From the NCBI GenBank assembly GCA_904501835.1, contig CAJGBW010000039.1:1-15145 (forward strand): a stretch of DNA of 15,145 bases. The letters are read 5' to 3'. The stretch comes from an uncultured Bacteroidales bacterium (lineage in GTDB: Bacteria > Bacteroidota > Bacteroidia > Bacteroidales > UBA932). The stretch's first letter is position 1. Every line of letters starts with the position of its first letter. Below, piece after piece: positions 8,335 through 14,982 of this stretch. The position numbers and the translations under genes are program-made. The notes under the pieces are model-generated. The model saw only the letters and a list, made by a program, of their open reading frames with translations, did no database searches and was not told the origin of the DNA.

Positions 8335-9826
8335 GAGCAGACGCATATTTTGGGTATGTAGCCTTCTCCTTGTGAGTATGGCTGTATCGGCAACCACCCC
8401 TTATGAGAGGATTCGGAGAGCCAATGATTGGAATGTTTCGGAAAATATCGCCGGTGTTCGTCAAGATAGTCTTTCCGTATCTTATGCCGAGTTGTCAGGC
8501 GGATATATAGGAGGGGATTTTAGGGAGAGTTATCAAGCAAAGCAGTCTTGGAATGTAGGTGCCTCCACCGCCAGCATTACCCATTTGCAAAAGATGTCTT
8601 TGGTGGGATCTTTCTCGTTCAGGCAGACCGAACACTATGATATGTGCGGCTCTATGTTCATCCAACCGGGTTTCTTCCCCGTGGATGTGATGGAGTTTAC
8701 TCCGGGGCGTAAAAGTTTGCAGGAGTATGCTTTTGACGGAGGCATTGCCTATGATGTGAACGATACTTGGCGCATCGGCGCCCAGGTGGATTTTGTCTCT
8801 GCCAATATGGCCAAACGAAAAGATCTGCGACACACCAATTGGCGGCTAAATTTGAGTGCCAAACCTTCTGTGATGTATCATAAGGGTGATTTTGCTTTTG
8901 GTGCCAGCTATATTTTTGAAAAGAACAGCGAGTCGGTCGAAGCCGAGCAGGTGGGCGTATCTGCCTCTTCCTACTATGCTTTTCTGAATAAGGGACTTTA
9001 TTATGGTATCTATTCCGTGTGGGGTGGCAGCGGTCTGCATTTGGACGAAGCCGGTGTCAATAGTTTCCCGGTCAATGAGCTTCTTCACGGAGCAGCCTTG
9101 CAGATGCAGTATAAAGGATTTTTTGCTCAATTTGCGTACCGTCACAAAGATGGCGTGGTGGGCGAAAAAGACAGGGTGTGGTTCCGTTATCCCGCGCATC
9201 GTTTCGATTTGATGCTGGCCTATCAGCAGAAAGGGCATTTTGCTCATTTGGATATGGGGGTTGAGCGCCTGCGCCTTTTTGAGACCATTTTGGAAAGTAT
9301 CTCGGCCAATGGCGTGACCACGACCACCGAATATGGGCAAAATCGTATTCTCACGCAAGCCAACTACCGAATTGCTCCGTCCTACGAGTATATTTCTTCG
9401 CAGTGGGAATTGTTGACAATGGCAGAATATAAGATAAAAGAAGGTTTATCCTCTCAAATTTATCCTTATCTTTACCACCAGACTTTGAGTACATGGAATG
9501 TTTTTGTCAAAGGAACCGGCCATGTGTCGGCTTTTGATGTGGAACTGGGCTTGGGAGCCGCCGGTGGCAATGTGGTGGAAGATCAGAACATTTTGGAGCA
9601 CAATATGACAGTGCTTTCCAAACCGTATCGTCATAAAGAGTGGTATCAGTGGGATATGGAGTACCAAACGGCGCTTCGCCTGAATGCCGAATTGTCTTTG
9701 CGTTACAATTTTTGGAAAGGACTCTATGTAGAGATTAACGCTGCGTGTCTCTATGGACTTGGTTTGAAACAGATTACAAGTCCGATACGATACCAGGTCG
9801 GACTGAAGACAGGATACAATTTTTAA
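8327..9826 (+). CDS. DUF6850-like outer-membrane beta-barrel protein
   Basis: I chose ATG 8327 rather than the in-frame ATG 8303 because it gives a standard signal peptide (Met-Asn-Lys-Ser-Arg-Arg, hydrophobic core, Ala-Val-Ser-Ala cut near residue 22). The 8303 start would add eight residues and a longer overlap. The mature protein of about 477 residues is an array of amphipathic strands rich in Tyr, Phe and Gly, ending in Tyr-Asn-Phe as outer-membrane barrels do. Landmarks are PGRKSLQEYAFDGGIAYDV, then WRIGAQVDF and AKRKDLRHTNWRLNLS, which fit my memory of DUF6850. That family is Bacteroidota-specific and of unknown function. Overlap with the DUF4876 gene (ATGAATAA) points to translational coupling, so the receptor, the lipoprotein and this barrel probably form one outer-membrane assembly. 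It could be a secretion or surface-display channel rather than part of uptake. Confidence 0.75.
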   Translation: MNKSRRIFWVCSLLLVSMAVSATTPYERIRRANDWNVSENIAGVRQDSLSVSYAELSGGYIGGDFRESYQAKQSWNVGASTASITHLQKMSLVGSFSFRQTEHYDMCGSMFIQPGFFPVDVMEFTPGRKSLQEYAFDGGIAYDVNDTWRIGAQVDFVSANMAKRKDLRHTNWRLNLSAKPSVMYHKGDFAFGASYIFEKNSESVEAEQVGVSASSYYAFLNKGLYYGIYSVWGGSGLHLDEAGVNSFPVNELLHGAALQMQYKGFFAQFAYRHKDGVVGEKDRVWFRYPAHRFDLMLAYQQKGHFAHLDMGVERLRLFETILESISANGVTTTTEYGQNRILTQANYRIAPSYEYISSQWELLTMAEYKIKEGLSSQIYPYLYHQTLSTWNVFVKGTGHVSAFDVELGLGAAGGNVVEDQNILEHNMTVLSKPYRHKEWYQWDMEYQTALRLNAELSLRYNFWKGLYVEINAACLYGLGLKQITSPIRYQVGLKTGYNF

Positions 9827-9838
9827 TTTTTATATAAA

Positions 9839-10690
9839 ATGAAGACTTTAACTAAATTTTTTGCAATGGCCGCTATCGCGGTATTTGCATTGGCAGCTTG
9901 CCAAAAAGGTGATTGTGGATGTGAAGATGACGGTACCCTTAAATATGGTGGCGTGACTTATCGCATCAAAACATTCTCTAACGGTGCAACTTGGATGGTA
10001 GATAACCTTTGCTATGTTCCCGAAGGAAAAACCGTTTCTTCCAATCCTGCCGATTCTTCAGGTTTGTGGTATCCCTATGTAATTGAGAATGCTGCGGCAA
10101 AAGTTCTTACCGACGCTGCTTCTGTTCAGAAATACGGTTTGCTCTATGACTATGCTACTATTTTTGGCGTAGAGGAAGTAACGGAGGCCAACTTCAAAAC
10201 TTTCGAAGGCGTTCAGGGTATTTGTCCTGCCGGCTGGCATATTCCTACCCGTGCCGATTATTTGGCACTTTGTGGTATTACGACCAAAGCGGATGGTGAA
10301 ACTACTGCGCCTGTTGTAGAAACAGCTGAATTTTATGATTCTGTGAATCAAGGAGGTAGCCTCAAGATTGCTCAGGAGAAAGGCTTTAATTTCGTTCCTG
10401 CCGGTTACGTGAGTGTAACGACTCCCGCCAATAAGAAGAAAGGTTCCTATCTGGTAGCTGCCATTAAAGATACTGCCAACGAGGTGGACGCTACCTGGAC
10501 TGGCGCTCCTTCTATGACTTATTACATGGCATCTACTCCTTATAAGGTGAATTCTACCAGCGGTAATATCCAGTTCTTTGGTATGATGACCACTTTTACA
10601 GCTGCCACCAAATCTTATGGCAAGTTGAGCTTGGCTTATTCAAATTACCTCTCCGGTATGTCGCTTCGTTGCGTGAAGAATGCTAATTAA
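9839..10690 (+). CDS. Lipoprotein with FISUMP (Fibrobacter succinogenes major paralogous) domain
   Basis: The product has 283 residues. It begins with a lipoprotein signal whose lipobox Leu-Ala-Ala-Cys places the lipid on Cys21. The mature N-terminus is Cys/Asp-rich (CQKGDCGCEDDG). FISUMP landmarks follow in order: YGGVTYRIKTFSNGATWMVDNL (residues 36-57, in outline), YDYATIFG (103-110), GICPAGWHIPTRADY (127-141), FNFVPAGY (183-190), MTYYMAST (226-233) and the C-terminal SLRCVKN (275-281). The FISUMP domain is widespread in Bacteroidota and Fibrobacter surface proteins. Its function is not established, although an extracellular binding role is often assumed. Its ATG lies 12 bases after the barrel gene in an A/T-rich stretch, so it may end the upstream operon. 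No terminator is visible in the 31 bases between it and sufS. Codons look somewhat more biased (many GCT, GTT, ACT) than in its neighbours, which would fit higher expression. Confidence 0.85.
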   Translation: MKTLTKFFAMAAIAVFALAACQKGDCGCEDDGTLKYGGVTYRIKTFSNGATWMVDNLCYVPEGKTVSSNPADSSGLWYPYVIENAAAKVLTDAASVQKYGLLYDYATIFGVEEVTEANFKTFEGVQGICPAGWHIPTRADYLALCGITTKADGETTAPVVETAEFYDSVNQGGSLKIAQEKGFNFVPAGYVSVTTPANKKKGSYLVAAIKDTANEVDATWTGAPSMTYYMASTPYKVNSTSGNIQFFGMMTTFTAATKSYGKLSLAYSNYLSGMSLRCVKNAN

Positions 10691-10704
10691 CGAGTAATTT
10701 TGAT

Positions 10705-10712
10705 TACCTTTG
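10705..10712 (+). promoter_or_regulatory. Bacteroidota-type -7 promoter box (TAnnTTTG) before sufS
   Basis: TACCTTTG at 10705-10712 matches the TAnnTTTG -7 consensus of the Bacteroidota primary sigma factor exactly and is followed by CGGG. I see no convincing -33 TTTG/TTG element at the usual distance upstream. Only nine bases separate the box from the ATG of sufS at 10722, so the transcript would have almost no leader. Confidence 0.55.
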
Positions 10713-10721
10713 CGGGTTATT

Positions 10722-11954
10722 ATGACTGTAAAGGATTTTAGACAACTCTTTCCGATTTTGAATCGGCAGATATACGGGAGAAATCTCGTGTATTTTGACA
10801 ATGCGGCGACCTCACAGCGTCCGCAGTCAGTTGTCGAAAAATTCACCGAATTGTCATTGTATAGCAACGCCAATATCTATCGTGCGGTGCATACCTTGGC
10901 AACGGAGGCAACAGAATATTATGAAAAGGCGCGAGAAGCATCCCGCGCCTTTATCAATGCCTCGTCGCGAGAGGAAATTATCTTTACCTCGGGCTGTACG
11001 GCGGCCATCAATTTGGTAGCATACAGTTTTGGTGAGGCCTTTGTGGGTGAGGGAGACGAAATTATCGTTTGTGAAGCGGAACACCATTCCAATATGGTAC
11101 CTTGGCAGGCACTGTGCCAACGCAAGAAAGCGCATTTGCGTATTTTGCCCATTGATGATAAAGGACATTTGGATTTGCAGACCCTATCTGCTTTGCTTGC
11201 ACAGGGCGGTTCTCGCGTCAAATTGTTGGCGCTGGCTCACATATCCAATATCTTGGGTTTGGTGAATCCTGTGGAAGAGGTGATTGCGCTTTGCCATGCT
11301 GCCGGCGTTCCCGTACTGCTCGATGGCGCCCAGGGTATTGTACATGAAAAGGTGGATGTGAGGGCGTTGGATTGCGATTTTTATGCGTATTCGGGCCATA
11401 AAATTTATGCGGCCACGGGTACGGGAGTCCTCTATGGAAAGAAAGAGTGGCTGGAGAAGATGCCGCCTTTCCTTTATGGAGGCGAAATGGTGGAGACGGT
11501 CAATTTACAGGAGGCGACCTATGCTCCACTTCCTTTGAAGTTTGAGGCGGGTACGGGTAATTTTGCTGCGGTGGCGACTTTACCCCAGGCGTACGAAGTG
11601 GCCTTGTCGGCGCGTACCCCTGAAATGGAGGCTGCTTTTGCGGCTCTTTGTCAGTATGTAGAAAGCGCCCTGCTTTCTCGCACCGATGTGCGTTTGTATG
11701 GCGTCGCGGATGAAAAATATAAACGCTGTGGCGTGTTTTCCTTTACGGTTGAGGGCGTACACCACGAGGATTTGGCCCATTTGCTGGACAAGATGGGTGT
11801 GGCGGTTAGAAGCGGGCAGATGTGTGCCGAGCCGGCCGTGAGACATTTTGGCGTGCAAGGCATGGTGCGTGTCTCTTTGGCCCCCTATAATACGATAGAA
11901 GAGGCACAGTATTTTATGTCAGCCTTGGACAAGGCTGTAAATATGCTACGATAG
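10722..11954 (+). CDS. sufS: SufS-type cysteine desulfurase
   Basis: This PLP enzyme takes sulfur from cysteine as a persulfide and releases alanine, feeding Fe-S cluster assembly in the cytoplasm. ATG 10722 gives 410 residues, the usual SufS length, and begins with the typical DFRQLFPILNR...LVYFDNAAT opening. Visible active-site features are EHHSN (120-124, PLP-stacking His), DGAQ (201-204, Asp to the PLP ring), the PLP lysine Lys227 in YSGHK, and the persulfide cysteine Cys368 in AVRSGQMCAEP, on a short loop as in group II (SufS) enzymes rather than the longer IscS loop. A TTG at 10710 would add four residues, but it falls inside the promoter-like box, so I rejected it. sufE follows after 19 bases, and SufE is the expected sulfur acceptor. 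No sufB, sufC or sufD is in the window. Confidence 0.96.
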   Translation: MTVKDFRQLFPILNRQIYGRNLVYFDNAATSQRPQSVVEKFTELSLYSNANIYRAVHTLATEATEYYEKAREASRAFINASSREEIIFTSGCTAAINLVAYSFGEAFVGEGDEIIVCEAEHHSNMVPWQALCQRKKAHLRILPIDDKGHLDLQTLSALLAQGGSRVKLLALAHISNILGLVNPVEEVIALCHAAGVPVLLDGAQGIVHEKVDVRALDCDFYAYSGHKIYAATGTGVLYGKKEWLEKMPPFLYGGEMVETVNLQEATYAPLPLKFEAGTGNFAAVATLPQAYEVALSARTPEMEAAFAALCQYVESALLSRTDVRLYGVADEKYKRCGVFSFTVEGVHHEDLAHLLDKMGVAVRSGQMCAEPAVRHFGVQGMVRVSLAPYNTIEEAQYFMSALDKAVNMLR

Positions 11955-11973
11955 AAAGAATAGGTTTTTGAAA

Positions 11974-12390
11974 ATGACGATACAAGAGGTTCAGGAACAG
12001 ATAATAGAGGATTTTTCTGCTTACGATGAGTGGCTCGATAAATACGAGTATCTTATCGAATTGGGTAAAAATCTGACGCCCTTTGCAGAGGAATTGAAGA
12101 CGGATGAGCGACTGATTAAAGGTTGTCAGTCCCGCGTGTGGTTGGATGCCAAGTTGCAAGACGGAAAAATTGTATTTTCCGCGGATAGCGATGCCATCAT
12201 TACCAAAGGGATTATTTCTATGCTGATTTCGGTTTATTCCGGACGTACTGCAGACGAAATCTTGTCTTCCGATGATACTTTCATTGATCGCATCGGTTTG
12301 CGTGAAAACCTCTCTCCTACCCGTCAGAATGGTTTGTTGTCCATGTTGGACACCATTCGTTCCTTGGCAAAACAAGAAGGACTGAAGTAA
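11974..12390 (+). CDS. sufE: SufE-family sulfur acceptor protein
   Basis: SufE takes the persulfide from SufS, stimulates its activity and hands sulfur on to the scaffold. ATG 11974 gives 138 residues, normal for the family; TTG 11968 two codons upstream is less likely. The hallmark is LIKGCQSRVWL with Cys51, the same position as the active cysteine of E. coli SufE. The N-terminal EQIIEDFSAYDEWLDKYEYLIELG and the later IITKGIISMLISVYSGRTADEIL segments (in outline) are also typical. It lies between sufS and a sufT-like gene, with the latter starting one base after its TAA, so the three are almost certainly one operon. Confidence 0.95.
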   Translation: MTIQEVQEQIIEDFSAYDEWLDKYEYLIELGKNLTPFAEELKTDERLIKGCQSRVWLDAKLQDGKIVFSADSDAIITKGIISMLISVYSGRTADEILSSDDTFIDRIGLRENLSPTRQNGLLSMLDTIRSLAKQEGLK

Positions 12391-12391
12391 G

Positions 12392-12700
12392 ATGAATTTG
12401 GAAAGAGATATAGTTTTGGCGCTCAGGACGGTGTACGATCCTGAAATTCCGGTCAATGTGTATGATTTAGGTTTGATTTATGAGATTAGAGTCAATTCCG
12501 ACCAGACCGTGTATGTAAAAATGACCTTGACGGCTCCGAATTGTCCTTTGGCGGACGAGTTGGTCGCCCAAGTGAAAGAGGCGGTGGAAGATGTGCCGGG
12601 CGTAGTGAGCGCCGAAATTGATTTGGTTTTTGAACCGGTGTGGGACAAAAGCCGTTTGAGTGAAGAGGCGAAATTGGCCTTGGGGATGGATGAGGACTGA
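12392..12700 (+). CDS. sufT: MIP18/DUF59-family Fe-S assembly protein (SufT-like)
   Basis: The product has 102 residues and covers a single MIP18 (DUF59) domain. Diagnostic features are YDPEIPVNVYDLGLIYEI at about 15-32 and the conserved cysteine Cys51 in LTAPNCPLADEL, followed by VPGV and the C-terminal PVWDKSRLSEEAK. Members of this family (SufT, PaaD, eukaryotic CIA2) help to mature or deliver Fe-S clusters. Position directly after sufS-sufE supports a SufT role rather than a PaaD role, and no phenylacetate genes are near. The ATG comes one base after the sufE stop. The last 11 bases overlap the start of folK. The symbol is assigned by context and similarity to the SUF-associated subgroup. 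Confidence 0.85.
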   Translation: MNLERDIVLALRTVYDPEIPVNVYDLGLIYEIRVNSDQTVYVKMTLTAPNCPLADELVAQVKEAVEDVPGVVSAEIDLVFEPVWDKSRLSEEAKLALGMDED

Positions 12701-13214
12701 TTTTCTTTATCTGTCTTTGGGGAGCAATCAAGGCGCACGCGAACAGCACATTTGCGACGCCTTGGCGCTGCTTGAAAAGAAATTTGGTGTGCCTTGCCGC
12801 GCGTGTTCCGCTATGCTGGAGACCCGGCCATGGGGGAATTGGGGTGAAAACCCCATCGCGCAAGAGGATGCTTGCGCCTCCCGCCCGTGCGTTGAGAATT
12901 TTATCAATGTGGCGGTGTGTTTTGAAGTGTTGCAGGAGGCCTTTACGCCCCATCAGATTCTTGCCATTTGCAAGCAGGTGGAGTCGGAGCTCGGGCGTGT
13001 TGAAAAGATTGAATATGATGTGAACGGGGAGCGGGTGTATCATTCCCGTCCCATCGATATAGATATTTTGCTGTGGGGCGATTTGCTTTTGGATACGTCC
13101 GATTTGAAAATCCCTCACCCGCTTATGTGGGAGCGCGATTTTGTCCTGACTCCCTTGGCTGAAATAGCCGATGAAACATTGAATTTGAAAATTATAAATA
13201 ATAGAAAATTATGA
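12690..13214 (+). CDS. folK: 2-amino-4-hydroxy-6-hydroxymethyldihydropteridine pyrophosphokinase (HPPK)
   Basis: HPPK moves pyrophosphate from ATP to 6-hydroxymethyl-7,8-dihydropterin in folate synthesis. ATG 12690 puts the family opening YLSLGSNQG at residues 7-15 and gives 174 residues; GTG 12660 would add ten unconvincing residues. Catalytic motifs are present: SRPIDIDIL at 119-127 with Mg2+-binding Asp123 and Asp125, and IPHPLMWERDFVLTPLAEIA at 141-160, including His143. The oddity is an extra segment at about residues 50-67 between RPWG and ENFINVAV. E. coli and typical Bacteroidota HPPKs have only a few residues there. Two palindromes underlie it. This loop (loop 2 region) lies near the pterin site, so the insertion may be tolerated or may alter kinetics. 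The gene overlaps sufT by 11 bases and glyS by four bases (ATGA). Confidence 0.92.
   Translation: MRTDFLYLSLGSNQGAREQHICDALALLEKKFGVPCRACSAMLETRPWGNWGENPIAQEDACASRPCVENFINVAVCFEVLQEAFTPHQILAICKQVESELGRVEKIEYDVNGERVYHSRPIDIDILLWGDLLLDTSDLKIPHPLMWERDFVLTPLAEIADETLNLKIINNRKL
12840..12877 (+). repeat. Two adjacent palindromes inside folK (small palindromic insertion?)
   Basis: The first palindrome is TGGGG (12840-12844), a 6-base loop, and CCCCA (12851-12855). The second is GCGCAAG (12858-12864), a 6-base loop, and CTTGCGC (12871-12877). Both arms are perfect. They lie within the stretch that codes for the extra residues of HPPK. Whether this is a mobile palindromic element or locally evolved sequence cannot be told from one copy. 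Confidence 0.5.
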
Positions 13215-14749
13215 CACAGGAAGAACTTTTCAAAGTATTGGTCGCTCACTGTAAGGAGTATGGATTTATTTTCCCGTCCAGCGAGATTTATGACGGCCTC
13301 GGAGCGGTTTATGACTATGGTCAGATGGGCTCTGAATTGAAGAACAATATCAAAAATTATTGGTGGGCTGCCATGACGCGCTTGAACACCAATATCGTAG
13401 GTATCGATTCATGTATTTTCATGCATCCTCGTATTTGGGAGGCCTCCGGTCACGTGGGCGCATTCAACGATCCTTTGATTGATAACAAAGATTCAAAGAA
13501 ACGTTATCGTGCCGACGTGTTGATCGAGGACTATATTGCCAAATTAGAAGAGAAAAATAACAAGGAAGTAGAGAAAGGTCGTCGCAAATTCGGTGAGTCT
13601 TTCGATGAGGAAAAATTCCGTCAGACCAACCCCAACTGTGTTCGCAACAACGAGAAAATGGAGCAGGTGCGTAAGCGTATGGCGGATGCGCTCAATGCCA
13701 ATGACCTCAAAGAGTTGCGTCAGATTATTATTGATTGTGAGATTTCCTGCCCGATTTCAGGTACGAAAAACTGGACGGATGTGCGTCAGTTCAACTTGAT
13801 GTTTGCAACCCAGATGGGTTCTGTGGATGGAGAGGCGAATACCATTTATCTGCGTCCTGAAACAGCCCAGGGTATTTTTGTGAACTACCTCAATGTGCAG
13901 AAGACCGGCCGCATGAAGATTCCTTTCGGTATTGCGCAGATTGGTAAGGCCTTCCGTAACGAAATCGTGGCTCGTCAGTTTATTTTCCGTATGCGTGAGT
14001 TTGAGCAGATGGAAATGCAGTTCTTCATCAAACCCGGTACCGAGTTGGATTGGTTTGCCAAATGGAAAGAAAATCGTATGGCTTGGCACGTGAATTTGGG
14101 TATGGGTGCCGAAAATTATCGTTTCCACGACCACGACAAATTGGCTCACTACGCCAATGCTGCTACCGATATCGAGTTTAATTTCCCCTTCGGGTTCAAA
14201 GAGTTGGAGGGTATTCACTCACGTACAGACTTCGACTTGGGTAACCACCAGAAATTCTCCGGTAAGAAAATTCAATATTTCGACCCCGAAAGTGGTGAAA
14301 ATTATACGCCTTATGTGGTGGAGACTTCCATCGGTGTGGACCGTATGGTCTTGGCTGTACTTTCACATGCTTTGCGTGAAGAGACCTTGGAAAATGGCGA
14401 GACTCGCGTCGTAATGGCAATTCCGGCTCCTTTGGCACCGGTGAAAGTGGCGGTTCTTCCTTTGGTGAAGAAAGATGGCCTTCCCGAGGTGGCACAGAAA
14501 ATCATGAACATGTTGAAGTTTGATTTCAACTGCCAGTACGACGAGAAAGATTCTATCGGCAAACGCTACCGTCGTCAGGATGCCATTGGTACGCCTTTCT
14601 GCGTAACCATTGACCACGACACGTTGGAAGATGGCGCTGTGACCGTGCGCTACCGCGACACCATGACCCAGGAGCGCGTGAAGATTGAGGACCTCCCCGC
14701 CTTGATTCACAAGGAAGTCGACCTCAGCGTCCTCCTCCGCAATTTGTAG
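13211..14749 (+). CDS. glyS: Glycyl-tRNA synthetase, single-chain homodimeric (alpha2) type
   Basis: This enzyme charges tRNA-Gly with glycine using ATP. The protein has 512 residues, normal for the alpha2 form found in Bacteroidota and Firmicutes minorities, unlike the alpha2-beta2 GlyQ/GlyS form. The N-terminal part includes GFIFPSSEIYDGLGAVYDYG and the glycine-pocket region SGHVGAFNDP (79-88, in outline). An insertion of Lys/Glu-rich helices spans about 95-175. Class II motif 2 is FRNEIVARQFIFRMREFEQ (248-266) after the RPETAQGIF signature (215-223). Motif 3 is GVDRMVLAVL (375-384). The C-terminal anticodon-binding domain covers about 410-505. ATG 13211 overlaps the folK stop by four bases. 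Its TAG is followed 41 bases later by a strong intrinsic terminator, so glyS closes the operon. The protein should be cytosolic. Confidence 0.97.
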   Translation: MTQEELFKVLVAHCKEYGFIFPSSEIYDGLGAVYDYGQMGSELKNNIKNYWWAAMTRLNTNIVGIDSCIFMHPRIWEASGHVGAFNDPLIDNKDSKKRYRADVLIEDYIAKLEEKNNKEVEKGRRKFGESFDEEKFRQTNPNCVRNNEKMEQVRKRMADALNANDLKELRQIIIDCEISCPISGTKNWTDVRQFNLMFATQMGSVDGEANTIYLRPETAQGIFVNYLNVQKTGRMKIPFGIAQIGKAFRNEIVARQFIFRMREFEQMEMQFFIKPGTELDWFAKWKENRMAWHVNLGMGAENYRFHDHDKLAHYANAATDIEFNFPFGFKELEGIHSRTDFDLGNHQKFSGKKIQYFDPESGENYTPYVVETSIGVDRMVLAVLSHALREETLENGETRVVMAIPAPLAPVKVAVLPLVKKDGLPEVAQKIMNMLKFDFNCQYDEKDSIGKRYRRQDAIGTPFCVTIDHDTLEDGAVTVRYRDTMTQERVKIEDLPALIHKEVDLSVLLRNL

Positions 14750-14761
14750 AAATTTACCCCC

Positions 14762-14777
14762 ACAGAGGAAACTCTGT
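14762..14777 (+). repeat. Short hairpin with GAAA tetraloop
   Basis: ACAGAG (14762-14767) pairs perfectly with CTCTGT (14772-14777) around a GAAA loop, a stable GNRA tetraloop. It sits 12 bases after the glyS stop and just before the main terminator, and may protect or tune the 3' end of the mRNA. Confidence 0.55.
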
Positions 14778-14790
14778 CCCCGCATAAACT

Positions 14791-14842
14791 TACCCCGCAG
14801 AGGTCAAGGCCGTACGCCTCCCCTGCGGGGTAGTGTTTTTTT
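14791..14842 (+). terminator. Intrinsic terminator of the sufS-glyS operon
   Basis: TACCCCGCAG (14791-14800) pairs perfectly over 10 bp with CTGCGGGGTA (14823-14832). Inside the loop AGGC (14807-14810) can pair with GCCT (14816-14819). Seven T residues follow at 14836-14842 after a short GTG. This is a classical Rho-independent layout, 41 bases after glyS. Confidence 0.85.
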
Positions 14843-14902
14843 AATTATTGTGCGGATGCTCTGTCTGTCCGCTGTCTCCAAGAATAAAACAACTCTTAAT
14901 TA
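14843..14902. other. Intergenic spacer without a gene
   Basis: Nothing coding is visible on either strand between the glyS terminator and the long hairpin. A weak palindrome, GCGGA (14852-14856) with TCCGC (14868-14872) around an 11-base loop, is the only structure seen. The remainder is A/T-rich. Confidence 0.4.
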
Positions 14903-14947
14903 GCGTGGTCTGGAAGCCAAGCGTGAGCCAGGCTTCCTAGACCATGC
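14903..14947. terminator. Long hairpin between convergent genes (probable terminator of the minus-strand gene)
   Basis: TGGTCTGGAAGCC (14906-14918) pairs with GGCTTCC-T-AGACCA (14931-14944), 13 bp with one bulged T, and GCG/TGC ends can extend it to about 16 pairs (one G-U). Read on the minus strand it is followed by an A/T-rich stretch (complement of 14885-14902) containing a GTTGTTTTA run. On the plus strand only TTTT follows. It could serve the minus-strand gene or act in both directions. Confidence 0.55.
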
Positions 14948-14952
14948 GTTTT

Positions 14953-14981
14953 GCGGCATTCCGCTCGCGCCCGGCGCGAGC
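14953..14981. repeat. GC-rich tandem palindromes after the minus-strand gene
   Basis: GCGG-CATT-CCGC (14953-14964) abuts a longer perfect palindrome, GCTCGCGC (14963-14970), CCG loop, GCGCGAGC (14974-14981). The second palindrome starts only one base from the stop codon of the minus-strand gene. This may be the stem of its terminator or a REP-like element. No copies of the exact sequence were seen elsewhere in the window. Confidence 0.5.
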
Positions 14982-14982
14982 C

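Noticed and set aside
10008..10016. Second TAnnTTTG-like string (ACCTTTG context) inside the FISUMP gene
   Set aside because: It lies deep in coding sequence with no gene start at a suitable distance, so chance occurrence is more likely.
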